DNA of 6,647 nt from Humitalea sp038249305 (lineage in GTDB: Bacteria; Pseudomonadota; Alphaproteobacteria; Acetobacterales; Acetobacteraceae). Location: positions 1 to 6,647 of the forward strand of contig JBBRWI010000207.1 of assembly GCA_038249305.1 (NCBI GenBank), written 5' to 3'. Position 1 is the stretch's first letter; every line of letters starts with the position of its first letter. Under the pieces are notes generated by a model. That model was not told where the DNA came from, ran no database searches, and worked only from the letters and a program-made list of their open reading frames with translations. Below, piece after piece: positions 1 to 5,040 of the stretch. A program made the position numbers and the translations under genes.

Positions 1-1016
1 AGGTCATTGTAGTCGGTGAATCTGCGGCGGCGCTGCATGAGGCCGAAGCCGCGCGGATTGATCTCGCTGAAGTGGCTGACCTGCAGGTCGCGCGGGTTGT
101 GCAGCGGCCGCCAGATCTGCTCGCCACGCGACGTCGCGACCAGCAGACCATCGGAATCGTGAACGGCGCCACGGTAGTCGTCGATGCCGCCGCGGTCGTT
201 GGGTGCGAAGAAATACATGCTCGTCAGCGGTGCGATGCCAGCCAAGGCAAGCTCGACCCGGGGGAAAATGCTGGTCTGCACATCGAAGACGGTCTGCTCG
301 CCCGGCCGGATCGTGAAGCGGAAGGACGCTGTGGCGCTCGGGCTGTCGAGCAGCGCATGCACCACCACCGAACTCGCGCCGGCGAGCGGCCGCTCCAGCC
401 AGAAGGCACGGAACAGGGGAAACTCTTCGCCGGACGGATCGGCGGTCTTGATGGCCAGGCCACGCGCGGAGAGCCCGTAGCGCAGATCCCGTGCGACAGC
501 ACGGAAATAGCTTGCACCGAGAAAGCCGCAGATCTCGTCGAAGACACCTGGCTGGTTCAGCGGGTGGGTGATGCGGAAGCCCGCATGCCCGAAGTCGGCG
601 GACTGTGGTGGCCGGCCCTCAAGGTTGAACCGCGTCGGGTCATAGGGAATTGGCCTCGCTTGGCGGTCCACGACCTCGAACAGCTCCACCTTGTGGGCGT
701 AGAGGAATCCGCGATGGAACGTCTGCGCCTGGAAGCCTAGATTCTCTCCGCGCCAAAGCGCGCGCTCTCGGTCGAAGGTCAGTTTCCGGTAGTCGTCGTA
801 GCTGAGGTCGGTGAACCCGCGCGGCAACCGGTCCTCGGGCGGACGATAGGGACGCTTGGCGAGGTCGCGTGCCATTTCGCGCACATTGCCCTCTCCGAAC
901 GGGCGCGTTTCCGTCCGGTTTTGTTGAGCATCGGCTGGGTCCCCGGTCGCCTTCACAAAAAGGGCGGCGGCGGCCATGACGGCCAAGGTGTTTCGACGAT
1001 ACACGTGAATCCCCAT
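1..1016 (-). CDS. Periplasmic glucan biosynthesis protein, OpgG/OpgD (MdoG) family, 3' end cut by window edge
   Basis: Proteins of this family act in the periplasm on the backbone of osmoregulated periplasmic glucans. Reading the minus strand from the ATG at 1016-1014, the frame stays open for 338 codons to the left edge. Family usual length is roughly 500-550 residues, so about two thirds is present. The N-terminus has Arg7-Arg8, a hydrophobic stretch (about residues 10-21) and an A-D-A site before Gln31, which fits a twin-arginine signal with cleavage after Ala30. Family-typical segments follow: FDRERALWRGENLGFQ (about 81-96), FLGASYFRA (165-173), YGLSARGLAI (180-189), SGEEFP (195-200) and, near the edge, INPRGFGLMQR. 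The 1016 start is preferred because GAG lies 6 nt upstream; an in-frame ATG at 1049 lacks a ribosome site and would bury the signal peptide. Tat export is known for OpgD while OpgG uses Sec, so OpgD-like is possible, but the two cannot be separated here. It is transcribed divergently from the CHRD-like gene. Confidence 0.92.
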   Translation of the reverse strand, partial: MGIHVYRRNTLAVMAAAALFVKATGDPADAQQNRTETRPFGEGNVREMARDLAKRPYRPPEDRLPRGFTDLSYDDYRKLTFDRERALWRGENLGFQAQTFHRGFLYAHKVELFEVVDRQARPIPYDPTRFNLEGRPPQSADFGHAGFRITHPLNQPGVFDEICGFLGASYFRAVARDLRYGLSARGLAIKTADPSGEEFPLFRAFWLERPLAGASSVVVHALLDSPSATASFRFTIRPGEQTVFDVQTSIFPRVELALAGIAPLTSMYFFAPNDRGGIDDYRGAVHDSDGLLVATSRGEQIWRPLHNPRDLQVSHFSEINPRGFGLMQRRRRFTDYND

Positions 1017-1103
1017 CCGCCACTCGGGAGAACGCCGAGGGAGCGTCATGCCAGCAACGGCATCGGTGAAACGAGACAGACGCGTGGCGGTTGCGTCACG
1101 TTT

Positions 1104-1130
1104 GGCGGCCCCATGCCGCCCCCATGCTGC
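1104..1130. repeat. GC-rich hairpin overlapping an 11-bp tandem repeat
   Basis: Positions 1104-1109 (GGCGGC) and 1115-1120 (GCCGCC) form perfect 6-bp arms around a 5-nt loop. Starting inside this hairpin, the unit CCCCATGC(C/T)GC occurs twice back to back (1109-1119 and 1120-1130), with one mismatch. The 11-bp period places both copies on nearly the same face of the helix. It lies about 90-115 bp upstream of the glucan gene start, where a regulator could bind. In such GC-rich DNA it may also be chance. Confidence 0.35.
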
Positions 1131-1294
1131 CCCGGGAGTGGCGGGCGACCAATCCGTCTTCGGGGTGGCTTCCGAGTTGGGAACGAATGATCGACGGCGG
1201 CCCCGGCACTCCGTTGCCGCACGCCTCTCGGCATGGTGGCGGTGACAGCCCATGCCCCAACCGCGCATGCCCGACGCAAATCGTGCGGGCGGCC

Positions 1295-1309
1295 TTGCAG
1301 TCGATGCAA
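1295..1309. promoter_or_regulatory. Small dyad TTGCA-N5-TGCAA upstream of the CHRD-like gene
   Basis: Perfect 5-bp arms (1295-1299 and 1305-1309) flank a GTCGA centre, about 58 bp before the start codon of the CHRD-like gene. The spacing is what a dimeric helix-turn-helix regulator would use. No matching second copy or partner gene is visible, so a regulatory role is only a possibility. Confidence 0.2.
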
Positions 1310-1366
1310 CCCGGCGCTTCAGGACGCGTTCTTCGCGCGCCAATTCGGCACCGAGGAGGATCAATC

Positions 1367-2116
1367 ATGCTCGATATGAAAACCGTGCGAACTCTGGCGT
1401 CACCATTCCGGGTGGCCCTCGCCCCTGGCATGGCGGCGGCTTTGGTGGGCGCAACGCTCCTGGCCAGCGCCCCGGTCCAGGCCGCACCAATTTTGTATGA
1501 GGCTACGCTGGCGTCGCTGAGCAATTCAGGCGTCTCGGGCCTCGCAAGTCTCAGCCTTGACGGCAACCTGCTGACCGTCAGCATCATGGCGAGCGGCCTG
1601 ACCCCGAACCAGCCGCACGCGCAGCACATCCATGGCCGCTTCGATCAGGCCGGCAACCCGATAAACTCTGTCACGCCCACGCTGGCCCAGGACACGGATG
1701 GCGACGGCTTCATCGAACTGGCGGAGGGTCTTCCCAGCTACGGGCCCATCATCCTGGTCCTCGACCAGCCGCCCGGGTCGGGCCAGTTTCCCACCGCGCC
1801 GGGCGGCACGGTGAACTTCCTCCAGACCTACAACCTCGCCAACAGCCCCTCCTTCGCTGGTGGTTTCGGAATGTCGGACCTTCTTCCGCTGGACCTGCGC
1901 GAGATCGTCCTGCACGGGCGGCTGCTGGACTCGCAGACCGGGCTTGGGTTCGGCCCTGGCGAAGCGGATGGCACACCGGGGTACAAGGGAGTGCTTCCCG
2001 TGGCGGCCGGTGAAATCCGGGCCGTAGCCGTGCCTGAACCCGCCTCACTCGCGCTGTTCGGCGCTGGCCTGTTCGGGCTGGGCATGGTGCGGCGCGCGCG
2101 CGCTCGCCAAGTGTGA
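1367..2116 (+). CDS. Secreted CHRD-like protein with EF-hand-type loop and PEP-CTERM sorting tail
   Basis: Encodes 249 residues. The start at 1367 is fixed by a strong ribosome site, GAGGAGGA at 1353-1360, 6 nt upstream. Residues 1-40 form a Sec-type signal peptide: basic start, hydrophobic core, likely cleavage near VQA/A at 39-40. The mature part resembles the CHRD domain, a beta-rich fold found in chordin and many bacterial secreted proteins of unclear function: a strand with LDGNLLTV (64-71), the HAQHIHG motif (84-90) and a later REIVLHG (178-184). Residues 109-120 are DTDGDGFIELAE, which matches the EF-hand loop pattern with acidic residues at 1, 3, 5 and 12, so calcium binding is plausible. 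The tail from residue 222 is VPEP, a hydrophobic segment and RRARAR, the PEP-CTERM signal recognised by exosortase. No exosortase lies in this window. The natural ligand and role are unknown. Confidence 0.9.
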   Translation: MLDMKTVRTLASPFRVALAPGMAAALVGATLLASAPVQAAPILYEATLASLSNSGVSGLASLSLDGNLLTVSIMASGLTPNQPHAQHIHGRFDQAGNPINSVTPTLAQDTDGDGFIELAEGLPSYGPIILVLDQPPGSGQFPTAPGGTVNFLQTYNLANSPSFAGGFGMSDLLPLDLREIVLHGRLLDSQTGLGFGPGEADGTPGYKGVLPVAAGEIRAVAVPEPASLALFGAGLFGLGMVRRARARQV

Positions 2117-2150
2117 TGCGACCTTTGCGCGGCTGAACAGAGCAATGGCA

Positions 2151-2189
2151 CGGCGGCGGATTGGGCAGGAGAAACTGATCGCGCCGCCG
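2151..2189 (+). terminator. Possible GC-rich stem-loop after the CHRD-like gene
   Basis: CGGCGGCG (2151-2158) and CGCCGCCG (2182-2189) can pair as a perfect 8-bp stem, starting 34 nt after the stop codon of the CHRD-like gene. The loop is long (23 nt) and no T-run follows, so this is at best a weak or Rho-assisted terminator, or a structure in the 5' region of the catalase gene. Confidence 0.3.
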
Positions 2190-2297
2190 CTTCACCCTGT
2201 CCGAAAGACACGGCGAAAGCCCCGCGCGTGGCCGCTGCAACCGCGCTGATCAGCACGCGTTCAACGCACGTCAAACCGCCATCGAGGAGCCGGATCC

Positions 2298-4379
2298 ATG
2301 GCCGACAACGCGAAGGACAGCCCGCAGAGCTTCCGGGGTGCCGGGGGCGAACTCCATCAGACCGCTGGCGGCGATGTGCCGGTCCTGACCACCCAACAGG
2401 GCATCCCGGTCTCCGACGACCAGAATACCTTGCGCGTGGGTCCCCGTGGCCCGGCGCTGCTGGAGGATTTCCACTTCCGCGAGAAGACCTTCCATTTCGA
2501 TCATGAGCGTATCCCCGAGCGGGTCGTCCACGCCCGCGGCTATGCCGCCCACGGCTTTTTCGAGACCTATGAACCGCTGGCCGACATCACCCGCGCGGAT
2601 ATCTTCGCCCGCCAGGGTGAGCGCACGCCGGCCTTCGCGCGGTTCTCCACCGTCGCCGGCAACAAGGGGTCGCCGGACCTCGCGCGGGACGTGCGAGGCT
2701 TTGCGGTCAAGCTCTACACGCAGGAAGGCAATTGGGACATCATCGGCAACAACATCCCGGTGTTCTTCATCCAGGACGCGATCAAGTTCCCCGACCTGAT
2801 CCACGCCGCGAAGGAGGCGCCCGACCGCGGCTTCCCGCAGGCCGCCACGGCGCATGACAATTTCTGGGACTTCGTTTCCCTCACACCGGAATCCACGCAC
2901 ATGCTGATGTGGACCATGTCGGACCGCGCGATTCCGCGCTCGCTGCGCTTCATGGAGGGATTTGGCGTCCACACCTACCGCCTGGTCAATGCCGAAGGCC
3001 ATTCGACCTTCGTGAAGTTCCACTGGAAGCCCAGGCATGGCATGCAGTCGGTCGTGTGGAACGAGGCGGTGAAGCTGAACGGCGCGGATGCCGATTTCCA
3101 CCGTCGCGACATGTGGGCCGCGATCCAGGCCGGCGATTTCCCGGAATGGGAACTGGGGCTGCAAGTCTTCGATGAGGCGTTCGCCGACAGTTTCGCCTTT
3201 GATGTGCTGGATGCGACCAAGCTGATCCCGGAGGAGATGGTGCCGATCCGCCGCGTCGGACGCCTGGTGCTTGACCGCGTGGTGGACAATTTCTTCGCCG
3301 AGACGGAGCAGGTGGCTTTCTGCACGCAGAACATCGTGCCCGGCGTGGATTTCACCAATGATCCGCTGCTGCAGGGCCGCAACTTCTCCTATCTCGATAC
3401 ACAGGTGAAGCGGCTCGGCGGACCCAACTTCGTCCACCTGCCGATCAACGCGCCAAAATGCCCCTTCGCGCATTTCCAGCAGGACGGCCACATGGCGATG
3501 CACAATCCCAAGGGTCGGGCGAACTACGAACCGAATTCCTGGGGCGGCGCCGCCGGCGGGCCGCGCGAATCCCCGCAGCGGGGCTTCACGACGTATCCGG
3601 CGGAGGAGGCCGGCGGCAAGCGGCGCGCCCGTCCGGAACTTTTCGCGGACCACTACAGCCAGGCCCGGCAATTCTACATCAGCCAGACCGCGGTCGAGCA
3701 GCGCCACATACGCGACGCCTTTGCCTTCGAACTCGGCAAGGTCGAGACACCGGGCATCAGGCTGCGGATGATTTCGCATCTGATGCATGTGGACGGCGCA
3801 TTGGCGGAGGCGGTTGCCGAAAAACTGGGTATCGCCGACATGCCGGCCGCCGCCGATCCCGCGCGCCCCGTCCGGACCGATCTGCCGCCGTCGCCCGCGC
3901 TCAGCATCCAGCGCAACCCGCCGCCGAGCTTTGCGGGCCGCAAGGTCGGCGCGCTGATCACCGATGGCACGGATGCGGCGCTGCTGAAGGCCCTGCGGGC
4001 AGCACTGGATGCGGAGGGCGCAACGCTCGAACTTGTGGCGCCGAGCATCGCCGGTATTTGCGCCAGCGATGGCAGCATGATGGTCGCTGACCACGCCCTG
4101 GTTGCCGGGCCGTCCGTGCTGTTCGATGCAGTGGCCATCCTGCCTTCGGTGGATGGCGCGGCGCTGCTGTCGCCGATGCCCGCGGCGCGCGATTTCCTCG
4201 CCGACGCATTTGCCCATTGCAAGTTCATCGCCCATGTCGAAGCGGCCGCAGCCCTGTTCACCAAGGCGGGCGTGCCGGTTGGCGATGAAGGCTTCGTCGA
4301 TTTGCGCGCCCCGGCCGATGCGGAAGGCTTTGTCGCCCGATGCAGGATGATGCGCTTCTGGGATCGTGAAGCGGCCTAG
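2298..4379 (+). CDS. katE: Large-subunit clade-2 catalase (HPII/KatE type)
   Basis: Monofunctional haem catalase that turns hydrogen peroxide into water and oxygen; no signal peptide, so cytoplasmic. It has 693 residues, close to large catalases (HPII of E. coli is 753), mainly through a shorter N-terminal arm. Key residues sit at a constant offset of 50 from HPII: catalytic His78 in RVVHARG, Ser117, channel Asp147, Asn151 in IIGNN, Phe156, Arg361 and the proximal haem ligand Tyr365 in RNFSYLDTQ. Residues 1 to about 510 form the arm, barrel and helical core. After a Pro-rich linker, about 545-690 is the flavodoxin/amidotransferase-like domain of this clade (KVGALITDG, DAVAILPS). Cys342 lies where HPII has the His392 that bonds to its haem tyrosine. 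The start is set by GAGGAG at 2284-2289, 8 nt upstream. The 181-bp upstream gap and a downstream stem-loop suggest a single-gene unit. I see no clear promoter or OxyR site; the only dyad noted upstream is GCTGATCAGC at 2245-2254. Confidence 0.97.
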   Translation: MADNAKDSPQSFRGAGGELHQTAGGDVPVLTTQQGIPVSDDQNTLRVGPRGPALLEDFHFREKTFHFDHERIPERVVHARGYAAHGFFETYEPLADITRADIFARQGERTPAFARFSTVAGNKGSPDLARDVRGFAVKLYTQEGNWDIIGNNIPVFFIQDAIKFPDLIHAAKEAPDRGFPQAATAHDNFWDFVSLTPESTHMLMWTMSDRAIPRSLRFMEGFGVHTYRLVNAEGHSTFVKFHWKPRHGMQSVVWNEAVKLNGADADFHRRDMWAAIQAGDFPEWELGLQVFDEAFADSFAFDVLDATKLIPEEMVPIRRVGRLVLDRVVDNFFAETEQVAFCTQNIVPGVDFTNDPLLQGRNFSYLDTQVKRLGGPNFVHLPINAPKCPFAHFQQDGHMAMHNPKGRANYEPNSWGGAAGGPRESPQRGFTTYPAEEAGGKRRARPELFADHYSQARQFYISQTAVEQRHIRDAFAFELGKVETPGIRLRMISHLMHVDGALAEAVAEKLGIADMPAAADPARPVRTDLPPSPALSIQRNPPPSFAGRKVGALITDGTDAALLKALRAALDAEGATLELVAPSIAGICASDGSMMVADHALVAGPSVLFDAVAILPSVDGAALLSPMPAARDFLADAFAHCKFIAHVEAAAALFTKAGVPVGDEGFVDLRAPADAEGFVARCRMMRFWDREAA

Positions 4380-4385
4380 CCTCAA

Positions 4386-4420
4386 CCGCCCCTTGCGGCG
4401 GAGACGCCGCCCCTCGGCGG
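4386..4420 (+). terminator. Two-part stem-loop after the catalase gene
   Basis: Seven bases after the catalase stop codon, CCGCC (4386-4390) pairs with GGCGG (4416-4420) and, inside a small internal loop, GCGGCG (4395-4400) pairs with CGCCGC (4405-4410) across a GAGA tetraloop of the stable GNRA class. No T-run follows, so it is not a textbook intrinsic terminator. Its position makes 3'-end formation or mRNA stabilisation the likely role. Confidence 0.5.
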
Positions 4421-4448
4421 ATGAATGCGTTGCCCTTGAATGCACCCC

Positions 4449-4454
4449 TATCAT
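4449..4454 (+). promoter_or_regulatory. Candidate -10 element (TATCAT) for the regulator gene
   Basis: TATCAT differs from TATAAT by one base and lies in an unusually AT-rich patch 8 nt before the palindrome at 4462-4481. Transcription starting about 7 nt downstream would begin at the palindrome. No good -35 hexamer is seen at the right distance; TTGCCC at 4430-4435 is too close, with 13 nt between. Confidence 0.3.
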
Positions 4455-4461
4455 AGCCATT

Positions 4462-4481
4462 TACCATCCACACGGATGGTA
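4462..4481. promoter_or_regulatory. Perfect inverted repeat upstream of the RHH gene, probable autoregulatory operator
   Basis: TACCATCC (4462-4469) and GGATGGTA (4474-4481) are perfect 8-bp arms separated by ACAC. The repeat ends 11 nt before the chosen start codon and touches the ribosome site. A further copy of the half-site core GGATG lies at 4485-4489, 11 bp (about one helical turn) from the one at 4474-4478. Ribbon-helix-helix dimers commonly bind short inverted or direct repeats in their own promoters, so the downstream gene product is the natural candidate ligand. That assignment is inference. Confidence 0.55.
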
Positions 4482-4492
4482 GGTGGATGTTA

Positions 4493-4915
4493 ATGACCGA
4501 TAATGTGCAACTCTTGCGGCCCAAGCCGGGGCCTGAAACCGAGAAGATCACTATCAACCTTGGCTACATAGACCTCGGCCACATCGACCTTTTGGTGCAG
4601 GACGGGTTCTATTCGAACCGGACCGACTTCATCCGCACGGCCATACGCAGCCAGATCGAACGGCATGCCGATGCCGCCCGGCAGTCCGTCGCGCGCAGAA
4701 GCCTCGATCTTGGTCTGCGGCATTACAGCCGGGCGGACCTGGAGGCCGCGCGCGATGCCGGGAAACGGCTCGACATCCGCGTGCTGGGACTGGCCACCAT
4801 CGCGGCCGATGTCACGCCCGAGCTGGCGCGCGCGGCCATCGCCACCGTCTCGGTGCTGGGCGCCCTCCAGGCCAGCGCCGCGGTGAAGGCGGCTCTCGCC
4901 GATCGGACCGGCTGA
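4493..4915 (+). CDS. Ribbon-helix-helix (CopG/Arc-type) transcriptional regulator
   Basis: Encodes 140 residues from the ATG at 4493, chosen because AGGTGG (4481-4486) lies 6 nt upstream; an in-frame ATG at 4487 abuts that site and would add only Met-Leu. Residues about 17-58 form the ribbon-helix-helix DNA-binding fold: a strand with EKITINLG, helix A through HIDLLVQ (30-36), a turn with DGFYSNRTDF (37-46), and helix B through IRTAIRSQIERH (47-58). Helix B and its turn match the CopG/ParD pattern. The C-terminal 80 residues are not a domain I recognise: helices around SRADLEAARDAG (79-90), a strand RLDIRVLGLATIA (92-104), then DVTPELARAAIATVSVLGAL (106-125) and a final helix. It precedes the esterase gene on the same strand by 125 bp and has an operator-like palindrome at its own start, so autoregulation and control of the esterase are likely but unproven. 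It is not a typical antitoxin: it is longer, and no toxin gene follows. Confidence 0.88.
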   Translation: MTDNVQLLRPKPGPETEKITINLGYIDLGHIDLLVQDGFYSNRTDFIRTAIRSQIERHADAARQSVARRSLDLGLRHYSRADLEAARDAGKRLDIRVLGLATIAADVTPELARAAIATVSVLGALQASAAVKAALADRTG

Positions 4916-4989
4916 TCGTCCGGGCCCGCACCGCGGCTTCAACCCCAATGTGCTTCCGCCACCAGCATTCCATCCCCGGCGCAGACCCA

Positions 4990-5010
4990 GGCCTCCCAGC
5001 GGGGAAGGCC
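4990..5010 (+). other. Imperfect hairpin in the leader of the esterase gene
   Basis: GGCCT-CCC (4990-4997) can pair with GGG-AGGCC (5002-5004 and 5006-5010) with one bulged A, giving about 8 bp around a 4-nt loop. It sits 30 nt before the esterase start codon in the 125-bp gap after the regulator gene. It could tune expression between the two genes, or be a chance structure in GC-rich DNA. Confidence 0.25.
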
Positions 5011-5040
5011 GATCTGTGTCCACACCATGAAGGCACTGCC

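Larger units (their letters stand above)
1017..1366. other. Divergent intergenic region, no gene seen
   Basis: This 350-bp stretch separates two divergently oriented genes and must hold the promoter for each, but I could not find a convincing -35/-10 pair on either strand. What is visible: a hairpin with arms GGCGGC/GCCGCC (1104-1109, 1115-1120), an overlapping 11-bp tandem repeat (1109-1130), and a TTGCA/TGCAA dyad (1295-1309). Frames running through it, including an upstream extension of the CHRD-like frame to 1091, give arginine-, proline- and histidine-rich translations without recognisable domains. I regard these as non-coding. Confidence 0.6.

Noticed and set aside
72..740. Plus-strand open frame of 222 codons at the left end
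   Set aside because: It is antisense to the glucan biosynthesis gene, whose minus-strand translation carries clear family motifs throughout.
1091..1366. Upstream extension of the CHRD-like frame by 92 codons
   Set aside because: The strong ribosome site at 1353-1360 and the signal peptide directly after the ATG at 1367 fix the start; the extension is Arg/Pro-rich and would hide the signal peptide.
2245..2254. Palindrome GCTGATCAGC before the catalase gene
   Set aside because: A perfect 10-bp palindrome, but short, with no spacer or flanking symmetry and no match to an OxyR-type site; chance is likely.
2271..4460. Open frame of 729 codons on the minus strand, antisense to the whole catalase gene
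   Set aside because: It mirrors a gene with unmistakable catalase motifs. In GC-rich coding DNA the antisense frame often lacks stops. The translation is rich in Arg, His and Gly and has no domain I recognise.
4487..4915. RHH protein as the antitoxin of a toxin-antitoxin pair
   Set aside because: The next gene encodes a 408-residue hydrolase rather than a small toxin, and the regulator is longer than typical RHH antitoxins.
4948..5040. Upstream extension of the esterase frame by 31 codons
   Set aside because: It has no ribosome site and no domain, while the ATG at 5041 has GAAGG at the right distance.
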